A stretch of 26,650 nt of DNA, taken from SHAN690 sp040221375 (GTDB lineage: Bacteria > Bacteroidota > Bacteroidia > Flavobacteriales_G > Salibacteraceae). The DNA lies in the NCBI GenBank assembly GCA_040221375.1, contig JAVKEP010000063.1, positions 1 through 26,650 of the forward strand. The letters run 5' to 3'. A model generated the notes under the pieces. It was given only the letters and a program-made list of their open reading frames with translations. It was not told where the DNA came from and made no database searches. Positions 1 to 6,217 of the stretch are shown here, in pieces; positions within the stretch are counted from its first letter, which is position 1, and every line of letters begins with the position of its first letter. Position numbers and translations under genes: made by a program.

Positions 1-87
1 TTGTCGCTTCGCGTCAAAGGGCTTTTTTTATGCCCGTCTTCGCTCAAGCTAGATTGGCTTGCGGGTAATTTGATCAAGGACGAGATT

Positions 88-113
88 AGCTCTCCGCCTG
101 TCGGCGGAGAGCT
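88..113. repeat. Perfect hairpin in repeat unit 1
   Basis: AGCTCTCCGCC, a TGTC loop, then GGCGGAGAGCT: an 11-bp perfect stem with a 4-nt loop. No T-run follows on either strand, so it is not a canonical rho-independent terminator. Confidence 0.9.
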
Positions 114-236
114 GGACTCAATGGGGGGAGGTCCCAACTACGAAAGCCTGTTGTCGCTTCGCGTCAAGGGGCTTTTTTTAAACCCGACTACGCTCAAGCT
201 AACTTGGCTTGCGGCACTGAATTATTGGACCAGATT

Positions 237-262
237 AGCTCTCCGCCCGTCGGCGGAGAGCT
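237..262. repeat. Perfect hairpin in repeat unit 2
   Basis: The same 11-bp stem as in unit 1, but the loop is CGTC instead of TGTC. The stem is unchanged although the flanking sequence of this unit has diverged, which hints that the fold itself is maintained. Confidence 0.9.
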
Positions 263-386
263 GGACTCAATGGGGGGAGGTCCCAACTCCGAAAGCCTGT
301 TGTCGCTTCGCGTCAAAGGGCTTTTTTTATACCCGACTGCGCTCAAGCTAGCTTGGCTTGCGGGTAATTTGATCAAGGACGAGATT

Positions 387-412
387 AGCTCTCCGCCTGT
401 CGGCGGAGAGCT
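387..412. repeat. Perfect hairpin in repeat unit 3
   Basis: Identical to the hairpin of unit 1 (11-bp stem, TGTC loop). The fourth, partial unit ends before the point where its hairpin would occur. Confidence 0.9.
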
Positions 413-467
413 GGACTCAATGAGGGGAGCCCCCAACTACGAAAGCCTGTTGTCGCTTCGCGTCAAG

Positions 468-528
468 GGGCTTTTTTTATACCCGACTGCGCTCAAGCTA
501 GCTTGGCTTGCGGGCATAAAAAAAGCCC
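468..528. repeat. Long imperfect inverted repeat joining last repeat copy to tRNA terminator
   Basis: The left arm GGGCTTTTTTTATACCCG (468-485) pairs, with one mismatch, with CGGGCATAAAAAAAGCCC (511-528). Between them lies the perfect 12-bp palindrome CAAGCTAGCTTG (494-505). The right arm is the T-tract side of the tRNA-Asp terminator. Its reverse complement matches exactly the GGGCTTTTTTTATGCCCG of repeat unit 1 (19-36), so the repeat family and the terminator share sequence. Confidence 0.8.
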
Positions 529-550
529 TCCGCCAAAGGCGGAAGGCTTT
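517..550 (-). terminator. Rho-independent terminator of tRNA-Asp
   Basis: Read on the minus strand: AAAGCCTTCCGCC, a short TTTG loop, GGCGGAGGGC, then a run of seven T. The stem includes one G-T wobble. It begins about 7 nt after the encoded CCA of the tRNA, which fits a tRNA 3' terminator. Confidence 0.88.
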
Positions 551-556
551 CTATGT

Positions 557-633
557 TGGCGGTCCGGACGAGACTCGAACTCGCGACCCCATGCGTGACA
601 GGCATGTATTCTAACCAACTGAACTACCGGACC
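557..633 (-). tRNA. tRNA-Asp (anticodon GTC)
   Basis: On the minus strand the gene starts GGTCCGGTAGTTCAGTTGG (acceptor and D arm). It has the anticodon stem-loop GCATGCCTGTCACGCATG-like region with GTC at the anticodon position, the T-loop GTTCGAGTC, and CCGGACC closing the 7-bp acceptor stem against GGTCCGG. The discriminator base is G and the genomic sequence encodes the 3' CCA (557-559). The length is 77 nt including CCA. A strong terminator follows immediately. All canonical arms are intact, so it should charge aspartate and read GAC/GAU codons. Confidence 0.96.
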
Positions 634-639
634 AAGTTT

Positions 640-873
640 CTAATCACGCCTTAGCGTGACACCGACAACAGCCGGTCGACGTAGAAATTGTGTATCCCTT
701 TCTTTCAAAAGGACGGCAAAATTAGATATTTCCTCATCTGTTCCAAATAAAAAACGCGCTTGTTGAATATAATTCGAGGGGATCTTACGCACCCTCACTC
801 CTGCACTGGATTGACTGCCTTCATTTTCAATGGTTTGAACGGAATTGCTGGCACAAGGAGACAAACGTTTCAA
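640..873 (-). CDS. Doubtful small ORF, hypothetical
   Basis: This is a 77-codon minus-strand frame that would have to start at TTG (871-873). No ATG exists in frame, and the frame stays open back to a stop at 952-954. The predicted peptide has a protein-like mix of residues (for example NYIQQARFLFGTDEEISNF) but matches no family I recognise. It lies just upstream of the tRNA-Asp, whose 5' end is at 633, so it could share a transcript with it. A companion short ORF on the plus strand begins 49 bp away. It could be a remnant of a longer gene, a genuine small protein, or spurious. The lack of an ATG is the main argument against it. Confidence 0.25.
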   Translation of the reverse strand: MKRLSPCASNSVQTIENEGSQSSAGVRVRKIPSNYIQQARFLFGTDEEISNFAVLLKERDTQFLRRPAVVGVTLRRD

Positions 874-922
874 TGGATTTTTATCGGGTGGATTCGTTTC
901 CTCCAGGAAGGGATGGGACGAA

Positions 923-1036
923 ATGCAGATCGAGTTTCTGCGAGAGCTCAGTTATTTCACCGAAGTAGCCCAAAAGGCCTACGGTCCAAAGAAAGCTGAG
1001 AATTTGCGTCGCTTGATGGAACAACGGGGGGATTAA
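923..1036 (+). CDS. Doubtful small ORF, hypothetical (37 aa)
   Basis: A 37-codon plus-strand ORF starting at an ATG preceded by a purine-rich stretch (GGAAGGGATGGGACGAA) that could serve as a ribosome binding site. The frame is open further upstream to a TTG at 845, but I prefer the ATG. The peptide looks amphipathic and charged (FLRELSYFTEVAQKAYGPKK, then an Arg-rich end), as expected for a small helical protein. I do not recognise a family. It ends 55 bp before the stop of the convergent lipoprotein gene. It may be real, but the evidence is only composition and the start context. Confidence 0.3.
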   Translation: MQIEFLRELSYFTEVAQKAYGPKKAENLRRLMEQRGD

Positions 1037-1076
1037 CGGGACCGGAAGCGTCCATCTATGAAATGAACCAGAGAAA

Positions 1077-1090
1077 TGGGCGAAAGCCCA
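1077..1090 (-). terminator. Weak hairpin after the lipoprotein gene
   Basis: TGGGC/GCCCA, a 5-bp stem with a 4-nt loop just past the stop of the minus-strand lipoprotein gene, followed on that strand by TTTCTC. The short stem and poor T-run make it a weak candidate. On the plus strand the loop is GAAA closed by C-G, a stable tetraloop, so it may simply be an RNA 3' end structure. Confidence 0.3.
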
Positions 1091-1091
1091 A

Positions 1092-1571
1092 TCATTCCCG
1101 AATAAAAAAATTTCCGTTTATCTCCGCTTCATCGTCATTCAAGTAGTTGCTTTCGTCATCGATGGAGGAAAATGGGTAAGCATCAACGCTGAGGGTGTCC
1201 TGGTTCAACTGCAGCCGAAGCTCGTTGTTTTGAAGGCTGAGGTTACCGGTAGATCCTTTCAGTTCCAACGTCAAGCTTGCGCCGCCTGCATGGCTGCTCT
1301 TTTCACGTATGACGAAGGCATTATCGGTCAATAGGAAACCATCTCTGTAAAACAGAATGTGGCTTTTGTCATTGATCTCGATCTCGGCCGTGTATCCGGT
1401 CTTATTGGCATCGACGAGCTTTGAAGGGTCACCGACATTCAGTGGTCCCGGTTGTGAGCTCGATACGAACCAATCGAACTTGCCTTCAAAATCGTTGTAA
1501 GTGCCCTCCAAGGAATCCTGATTGCAGGCGGTGAGCGACAAGACAAATAAGGCGCAAACAGCGTATTTCAT
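1092..1571 (-). CDS. Small exported lipoprotein, unknown function
   Basis: A 159-residue protein. I chose the ATG at 1571 rather than the upstream in-frame start at 1625 because it places a standard lipoprotein signal peptide at the N-terminus: MKYAVCALFVLSLTAC, with lipobox L-T-A-C and the lipidated Cys at residue 16. The mature part is acidic and rich in Ser, Asn and Asp. It reads like a beta-rich domain with alternating polar and hydrophobic residues (HILFYRDGFLLTDNAFVI), similar in character to small Bacteroidota lipoproteins that bind ligand or mediate adhesion. I do not recognise a named family. It is divergent from the Cys-motif gene at 1635, with 63 bp between the starts. It is expected to be anchored in the outer or inner membrane after Lsp processing. 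The function is not inferable from sequence. Confidence 0.82.
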   Translation of the reverse strand: MKYAVCALFVLSLTACNQDSLEGTYNDFEGKFDWFVSSSQPGPLNVGDPSKLVDANKTGYTAEIEINDKSHILFYRDGFLLTDNAFVIREKSSHAGGASLTLELKGSTGNLSLQNNELRLQLNQDTLSVDAYPFSSIDDESNYLNDDEAEINGNFFIRE

Positions 1572-1634
1572 GGGTGAAAGGTATCTTTTTTCATGCGTTG
1601 TATGGAATCTGACACCCTGTTGCATCCTAACGGT

Positions 1635-2222
1635 ATGAAAAAGAAAGCCAAACTAAGGATCGGACTTCCGCAACCGTGCTCGGAAGACTGGGACCAAATG
1701 AACGTCGTCCAAAAAGGACGATTCTGTGGAAGTTGCGAAAAGCTCGTGATCGATTTTACCAATATGAGCGATCAGGCGTTGATCGAGTTTTTTGTCACCA
1801 AAAACCAGCGCGCTTGTGGAAGGTTTCGAACAGATCAACTGGATCGAAACATCGTTTCAACCCCTCCTTCAAACCCCTCATTCCATCGCGGTGCGCTCTT
1901 GCTAGCCGGCGGCTTGAGCCTGCTAAGTCTTCAATCAAATGCACAAACTGAAAGCGTGGGAAAAGTCGTATTGAAAGGCGATACACTGATACAAGCAGAT
2001 CCATTCCCCGTACATACCATGGGCGAAGTAGACCCTGCAATGGACGCTCCAGACGAACCCGACAGCAGCAATACAAAAGAAAGTGTTCGGGAAGTTTCAG
2101 GAGAAAGCATTAAGCTGGTTGAACCCCCAGAGGTCACTGCTGGAGTTCCCATGATTATGATAGAGCCCGTCCCTAAACCTAGCTGGAAACGATTTATACC
2201 GTTTAGGAGGAAGGATGGTTGA
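1635..2222 (+). CDS. Cys-motif membrane protein, CarboxypepD_reg-like family N-terminus (short form)
   Basis: A 195-residue protein. The ATG at 1635 gives the N-terminus typical of a Bacteroidota group often annotated as carboxypeptidase-like regulatory-domain proteins: a Pro-Cys at residue 15, GRFCGSC at 28-34 with a CxxC pair, the conserved KLVIDFTNMSD, and a fourth Cys in ACGRFRTDQL around 60-69. The four cysteines look like a small metal-binding or redox cluster; that role is inference. A hydrophobic stretch with a signal-peptide look (about 86-99) ends in SNAQ, so the C-terminal part is probably exported or periplasmic. Longer homologues carry beta-sandwich domains after this segment. 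Here only a fragment (KVVLKGDTLI) is followed by a Pro/Glu/Asp-rich tail and a basic end, so this is a short version. It converges on the GspF gene with 8 bp between stop codons. Confidence 0.85.
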   Translation: MKKKAKLRIGLPQPCSEDWDQMNVVQKGRFCGSCEKLVIDFTNMSDQALIEFFVTKNQRACGRFRTDQLDRNIVSTPPSNPSFHRGALLLAGGLSLLSLQSNAQTESVGKVVLKGDTLIQADPFPVHTMGEVDPAMDAPDEPDSSNTKESVREVSGESIKLVEPPEVTAGVPMIMIEPVPKPSWKRFIPFRRKDG

Positions 2223-2230
2223 GCGCAGAA

Positions 2231-3379
2231 TCACTGGATGCCAGAACTCAGCTGAAAAAGTGGTAGATACATCGCGACCAGAATGATTCCTACGGAAACG
2301 CCTATTCCTATGATCATAACGGGTTCTAGTACATTACTTAGTAATTCGGACTTGTACTTCACTTCATTAGAGTACTGCTCATGTAGTCTCGCAAATACAG
2401 TATCGAGCTGATTCACTTCTTCAGCCATTCGAATCAATGCGATCATTTTGTGGGGATAAAATTTACTTTGAGCGAACACATAACTCAAAGACTTACCTGA
2501 AATGATCAACTCTTCAGCATTTTGCAAGGATTGCTCAATCGGATAATAGGCAACCATAGACCTTACGAGTGCCAGGGATTTCACGAGTGGATGATGTGAA
2601 GCAAGCAAGAGGTGCATAGCCGAAGAAAAGCGGCTCAGTTGCGAGGCTCTAATAATTCCGTTGAGAAGCGGCAAATTCAGAAAAATCCAAGAACTACCTC
2701 GTCTAAAGGTTTCATGTTTCCTAAAGATCCTGCACAAGAAAAATACAGCTGCTACGCCAAGGAAAATGACAAGCCCATTGCTACCCAACCAATCTGAAAT
2801 CGAAACCACAATACGAGTTGACCAAGGTAATTCACCTCCGAATCTCGTGAAAACATCTTCAAACATTGGGACAACAAATTGTAGCATGAAGCCGACTGCA
2901 CCCAGTGATGCCAAGAGTACTAGAACCGGATAGGAAAGTGCACTTACAATTTTCTTTTTCTGAGCTACGGAAGCAGTGAAATGCTCTGCCAAATGGGAAA
3001 TGATACGACCAAGTGTACCTGTTTCCTCTCCGATGAGCACATTCTGATATTCATAGCTAGAGAAATGTCCCGAAATCTCCATTGCCTTCGAAAGGGACAG
3101 TCCATTCATTAAATTTTGGCTCAATTCATCCAGCACCTTTCTTGGATTCTTTTTGATCTCTTCGTCGGCTAATAGCTGAACGGCCATTCGAATTTCTATG
3201 CCTGTATCCAACATCAGTTGCAAATCCCTATAAACACTAGCCTTTTGAGAGTGTGAGAAGCCACTATTAGAAATGGATATGTCTCTATTTAACAGTTCGA
3301 GTATGCTCGAACTGACTCCGGGTCCTGCTCTTTCAGACCTTGGTTGATTAATTCTTACTTGTTCGAGATTTACTTGCAT
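2231..3379 (-). CDS. Type II secretion / type IV pilus inner-membrane platform protein, GspF/PilC family
   Basis: A 382-residue protein with the classic GspF layout. It has two homologous cytoplasmic T2SSF domains, about 45-167 and 247-369, each followed by or ending in membrane helices. The membrane segments are near 149-171, 202-219 and 353-375. Signature stretches include ALSYPVLVLLASLG, FVVPMFEDVFTRFGGELPW and, near the end, LEPVMIIGIGVSVGIIL. In known systems this protein couples the cytoplasmic assembly ATPase to extraction of pseudopilins from the membrane. It is the last gene of a five-gene minus-strand operon and its ATG overlaps the end of the preceding pseudopilin gene by 32 bp, implying translational coupling. 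No GspE/PilB ATPase lies next to it. The N-terminal ~40 residues are Ser/Arg-rich and less typical. The family call is secure; which machine it serves is inference. Confidence 0.93.
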   Translation of the reverse strand: MQVNLEQVRINQPRSERAGPGVSSSILELLNRDISISNSGFSHSQKASVYRDLQLMLDTGIEIRMAVQLLADEEIKKNPRKVLDELSQNLMNGLSLSKAMEISGHFSSYEYQNVLIGEETGTLGRIISHLAEHFTASVAQKKKIVSALSYPVLVLLASLGAVGFMLQFVVPMFEDVFTRFGGELPWSTRIVVSISDWLGSNGLVIFLGVAAVFFLCRIFRKHETFRRGSSWIFLNLPLLNGIIRASQLSRFSSAMHLLLASHHPLVKSLALVRSMVAYYPIEQSLQNAEELIISGKSLSYVFAQSKFYPHKMIALIRMAEEVNQLDTVFARLHEQYSNEVKYKSELLSNVLEPVMIIGIGVSVGIILVAMYLPLFQLSSGIQ

Positions 3380-3833
3380 TCCATTCTGTTTTATCGCAAT
3401 ACGAATAAAGTTTTACGATCCTAATAACATTGCCTTCGAAACGCAATGCAATGGTGTCGAGCAAATTTCTATGGATAGGATTTAATTCCGTTGATAAGTG
3501 GTTGACCAGTTCGATGGAACCAGAAGAAATTATTCTCGACTTCTCCAAACACCTTGTAACCGTTTCGCCAAAATCATAGTAGACAGTGGAGCTATCTCCT
3601 TCACACAGCATCTGGTTTTCGTCACTTAGATAAACCCATTTAGAGGATCGAATGTCTTTGCGTATTTGTTGGAAGAAGATTGCATCATCAATATGACTAC
3701 GATCTGATTCAGTCGAATTCTCGAACGAGGTGTTTATGCTATCAAGCAATTGATATGCCCCGGTGATCACAATGGAAGCTATTACCATTGTGACCAACAT
3801 CTCGGGGAGTGTAAAGGCCTTCAGTTTAGTCAT
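3348..3833 (-). CDS. Pseudopilin with prepilin N-terminal methylation signal
   Basis: A 161-residue protein. The ATG at 3833 is preferred over the upstream frame because it gives a textbook type III prepilin leader: MTKLKA then FTLPEMLVTMVIAS. Cleavage is expected after Ala6, Phe would be the methylated first residue, and Glu5 of the mature protein (Pro4-Glu5) is present. A single hydrophobic helix of about 20 residues follows, then a mostly beta, polar globular domain with four or five cysteines. The size fits a minor pseudopilin of the GspH/I/J type rather than a major one. It overlaps the upstream pseudopilin gene by 8 bp and the downstream GspF gene by 32 bp. A prepilin peptidase must be encoded elsewhere. 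I cannot assign which minor pseudopilin it equals. Confidence 0.85.
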   Translation of the reverse strand: MTKLKAFTLPEMLVTMVIASIVITGAYQLLDSINTSFENSTESDRSHIDDAIFFQQIRKDIRSSKWVYLSDENQMLCEGDSSTVYYDFGETVTRCLEKSRIISSGSIELVNHLSTELNPIHRNLLDTIALRFEGNVIRIVKLYSYCDKTEWNASKSRTSKN

Positions 3834-4146
3834 GGAACTGAAGATTATACCTCTCACAAATCGTATCCCCTGACTGCCCAACGACCACGTGGTGCACCAA
3901 ATCATACGCACTATCAACCATCAGCACCTTGGAATCATAGATGCCTTCCAGTTCTGGCCGTGAGGCAGACATGTCAACGCTACTCTCTAGGAGTGCTGTA
4001 AGTTTAAACTCATGAGCACCCTTCAAGGAATCTGTATAATAAGAAAAAAGCATCACGGCAAGCCCAGATAGGACTCCAATGATTGACATCGCAACTAGGG
4101 TTTCAATCAATGTTGTGGCCGAATATCGTTGGATTAGTTTAACCAT
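3826..4146 (-). CDS. Small pseudopilin with degenerate but complete prepilin signal
   Basis: A 106-residue protein starting MVKLIQRYSA then TTLIETLVAMSIIGVLSGLA. Ala10 is a plausible cleavage-site residue (position -1) and Glu at mature position 5 is conserved, although Thr replaces the usual Phe or Met at position 1. The hydrophobic helix (about 12-33) is followed by a short domain of only ~70 residues, smaller than most GspG/I proteins. It ends with a basic/His segment. The start overlaps the end of the membrane beta protein gene by 13 bp and the stop lies inside the start region of the next pseudopilin, so the genes are translationally coupled. It could be the initiating or minor subunit of a short pseudopilus. 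The pilin-like fold is well supported; the exact role is not. Confidence 0.8.
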   Translation of the reverse strand: MVKLIQRYSATTLIETLVAMSIIGVLSGLAVMLFSYYTDSLKGAHEFKLTALLESSVDMSASRPELEGIYDSKVLMVDSAYDLVHHVVVGQSGDTICERYNLQFHD

Positions 4147-5408
4147 TGCATGATGCTTCTGCTTCCCCTACCTTCTAAAGAAAGCAATTGAACATAGTCT
4201 AATGGAAGCGCTTGAGAACTAATGCACGCATCAAGAAGGTGATCATCAAAGGGTGCCGAAGCTGTCTCTAGAGAGAACCATTTACAGTAAAGTGAACCTC
4301 GGACTTCCCCTTCTAGTTGAACGTATTGATTACTATACGCCATACCAGAAATCACGGCCTCCTCGGCTACTTTTAGTTTTGACCTCTGGTTGCGTAGCTG
4401 GAATTTGTCATCCAGCGCTACCATACCTTCTACGCTGGCTCTGGTTTGGATTTCGATGAAGGCAGCATTCCCCGGGGTATTATTAGATACATACAATCCG
4501 GATGGGTAGGTTAGCCTAACGTCTTCTTCCAGAATTATACTATCCATCGCAAAACACTGTACAGTGCCAACAAATCCTGTTTTAATTCTTATGGAAGGTG
4601 CTTGCACAATCACTCCGTCTAGGGTACAGGAAGCACCGATGGTTAGATGACCTTGAGAGCGAATAATCAGGTTACCTTGGTAGCTACCGTACAAAGCTGT
4701 GGACTCAGAAACAAGCAAGATCTTCGTTTCATTCCAATAACTGTTCTTGATAGAATGCTTCCACTCAACTGTATCAGCAGACCCAGGCACGTCGAATCCT
4801 CCCCCTACCTCCGGCCCAAATAACTCCGAAAGTTCAGGCATGATACGCTCTGAAACTTTAGTTTGACCATCAACAAGTTGATCGCCGATGTATCTGCGTC
4901 CGCTTATTTGAGCTTTTCGTACTCCGGCCTTAGGTAAATAACAAGTGCCGATGAGTCTACTCTTACCAGCAAGATACAAAGGGCGATTTTGATCGCTAAG
5001 GTACAATGCGACTCGATGTTCTGTTTGATTCTGTCCAACCAAAAATGCTTTCTTCAAGCTATCATACTCATTGTAGAGTGACGTTCTAATCAATTCAAGG
5101 TTTCCCCATCTACTGCGTTCAATACGGATGCTGTCGTCCTGTACTTCTTGATATGCGAATCGAATTTCCCCCTTGTTCAATCTAAAGGCATCAGTGCTCA
5201 ACAGATACCGGATGGTTTGCTTTTCGTGCCAAAACAATTCATCCATTTTTGCAATGCGCTTGTGTTGCTTCAAAGAAATCCTTACATACAAGAGCACTGA
5301 TGCGGAAATCAACGAAAAGAATACTGCAACTGTGATCGATAACAGGTAGGCGCTTCCTCTTAGCCTCATGAACTTAAGCCAATTGATTCGACTCCAATCC
5401 AGTTTCAT
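4134..5408 (-). CDS. Membrane-anchored PilX-like protein with polymer-forming (bactofilin-like) beta region
   Basis: A 424-residue protein. The N-terminus is basic, then one hydrophobic helix (about 19-42, RGSAYLLSITVAVFFSLISA) resembles the start of PilX-type pilin-associated proteins, but no Glu sits at the +5 position. Residues ~45-200 form a mixed region of unknown type. From ~230 to 310, and again to ~375, the sequence shows short hydrophobic strands at regular spacing (GNLIIRSQGHLTIGASCTL, then GVIVQAPSIRIKTG), as in bactofilin or polymer-forming beta-helices. It overlaps the upstream MORN gene by ATGA (4 nt) and the downstream pseudopilin gene by 13 bp. It is probably a structural component of the pilin-like machine, with its beta region outside the inner membrane. 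The function is inferred from context; the family assignment is tentative. Confidence 0.75.
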   Translation of the reverse strand: MKLDWSRINWLKFMRLRGSAYLLSITVAVFFSLISASVLLYVRISLKQHKRIAKMDELFWHEKQTIRYLLSTDAFRLNKGEIRFAYQEVQDDSIRIERSRWGNLELIRTSLYNEYDSLKKAFLVGQNQTEHRVALYLSDQNRPLYLAGKSRLIGTCYLPKAGVRKAQISGRRYIGDQLVDGQTKVSERIMPELSELFGPEVGGGFDVPGSADTVEWKHSIKNSYWNETKILLVSESTALYGSYQGNLIIRSQGHLTIGASCTLDGVIVQAPSIRIKTGFVGTVQCFAMDSIILEEDVRLTYPSGLYVSNNTPGNAAFIEIQTRASVEGMVALDDKFQLRNQRSKLKVAEEAVISGMAYSNQYVQLEGEVRGSLYCKWFSLETASAPFDDHLLDACISSQALPLDYVQLLSLEGRGSRSIMQWLN

Positions 5409-6079
5409 TTAATCAAACTTTTGAGACGCTTTCTTTCCGATCTGGGCTTGGATGAAGAATGGGTATCAGGGCTTTCCACAGTTTCTATTGTCTCATCACG
5501 ATCTACTCGAACAGAGTCATCTTGGTACCCCTCAGAAATTAAGATTCCAGCTCGATACACGTCTAGCCCAACTTTTTCTTCGCCTATGTACCGAATAGTC
5601 TTCCCATGTCTTTGTCCTCTGCGAAATGCGATGGTCTCTTGTAAGACTCCATTTTCGTCATACTTAGATACTTCACCATCCAATTGGCCGTTTCGGTATT
5701 TTTCTCTTCGTTCAATGCGTCCATTTGCGTGCCAATGCAGCCACTTTCCTGTCTTCAACCCTCGGCGATATGCGCCTGAAGATCGCAGTCCGCGATCTAA
5801 ATAAAATTCTTTGTATTCCCCGTGAAGCAAATAGCCACTATATCCTCCGTAAGTTGAATGCAGTTCATTTGACTTAAACCATGTGTATTGCTTTGAATCA
5901 CGTAGATTCTTACGACCGGCAGACCTATGTACTTCAAACCTAATGGTTCCGCTAGTATTTGTGATAATCAACTCGTCCGTTCTCGATTTATCCCAGTTCT
6001 GAGCGATAGTGGCTCCCACAGAAACAAAAACGAAAAGTACAGTTAGCCAACTGAGCTTGATGAGGTTTTTACGCAACAT
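5405..6079 (-). CDS. Exported MORN-repeat protein (YwqK-like)
   Basis: A 224-residue protein. The ATG at 6079 (MLRKNLIKLSWL) is chosen over an in-frame TTG two codons upstream. A signal peptide ends near GATIAQ. The middle contains three to four MORN_2-type repeats, seen as G.Y..G...G.W..W..NG patterns: LHGEYKEFY, RRGLKTGKWLHWHANGRIE, YRNGQLDGEVSKYDENG, RRGQRHGKTIRY. The C-terminal ~35 residues are charged and low-complexity, ending in an Arg/Lys-rich tail. Database names for this family mention toxin-antitoxin, but nothing here supports that. It is the first gene of the pilin-like operon and its stop overlaps the next start by ATGA. MORN_2 proteins in Bacteroidota are usually periplasmic or outer-membrane; the partner is unknown. 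A 138-bp gap separates it from the giant SprB gene, enough for its own promoter. Confidence 0.85.
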   Translation of the reverse strand: MLRKNLIKLSWLTVLFVFVSVGATIAQNWDKSRTDELIITNTSGTIRFEVHRSAGRKNLRDSKQYTWFKSNELHSTYGGYSGYLLHGEYKEFYLDRGLRSSGAYRRGLKTGKWLHWHANGRIERREKYRNGQLDGEVSKYDENGVLQETIAFRRGQRHGKTIRYIGEEKVGLDVYRAGILISEGYQDDSVRVDRDETIETVESPDTHSSSKPRSERKRLKSLIK

Positions 6080-6217
6080 CCTCAATGTTATCTATTCAAT
6101 AGCTATAAAAGGCTAGCCTAGGAGAGAGTCGTTGGACCATTAATGCGCACAAAACGAAGCCGCCTTATGGAAACACTACCTAATCAGAGAGTGTAGCTCA
6201 TGAGTACATTCTAGAGC
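6080..6217. other. Intergenic gap between the SprB giant and the pilin operon
   Basis: This is 138 bp with no gene. On the minus strand it contains a GGCTAGCC palindrome followed by TTTTATAG about 40 bases before the MORN-protein start. It could act as a weak terminator or part of a promoter region. I see no match to the Bacteroidota TAnnTTTG -7 element and no clear T-tailed hairpin. Confidence 0.4.

Larger units (their letters stand above)
1..513. repeat. Tandem ~150-bp repeat array, 3 full units plus a partial
   Basis: Units begin at 1, 151, 300 and 450 with the same 16 bases (TTGTCGCTTCGCGTCA), giving unit lengths of 150, 149 and 150 bp. The fourth copy stops at about 513, where it runs into the tRNA-Asp terminator. 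Each full unit contains, in order, a GGGCTTTTTTTA tract, a CTCAAGCT segment that is part of a CAAGCTAGCTTG palindrome in copies 3 and 4, an 11-bp-stem GC-rich hairpin, and a conserved tail ending in GAAAGCCTG. Copy 2 differs most, in the stretch just before the hairpin. Units abut with no unique spacer, so this is not a CRISPR. Short open frames across the array exist on both strands but simply repeat the unit. The array may continue to the left of the window. The function is unknown; it could be a REP/BIME-like intergenic element. Confidence 0.93.

Noticed and set aside
1..513. CRISPR array
   Set aside because: The units abut directly with no variable spacers, and the unit length (150 bp) is far larger than a CRISPR repeat.
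1..614. Several 80-136 codon ORFs on both strands across the repeat array
   Set aside because: They merely translate the 150-bp unit repeatedly, have no distinct start context, and the last one runs into the tRNA gene.
760..999. 79-codon plus-strand ORF
   Set aside because: It overlaps the better candidate frames, has no recognisable motifs and a poor start context; it looks like a shadow.
1077..1090. Strong bidirectional terminator
   Set aside because: The stem is only 5 bp and no T-run follows on either strand, so I kept it only as a weak candidate.
5405..6079. Toxin-antitoxin role for the MORN (YwqK-like) protein
   Set aside because: Database names for this family suggest it, but there is no partner gene in that role and the protein carries a signal peptide.
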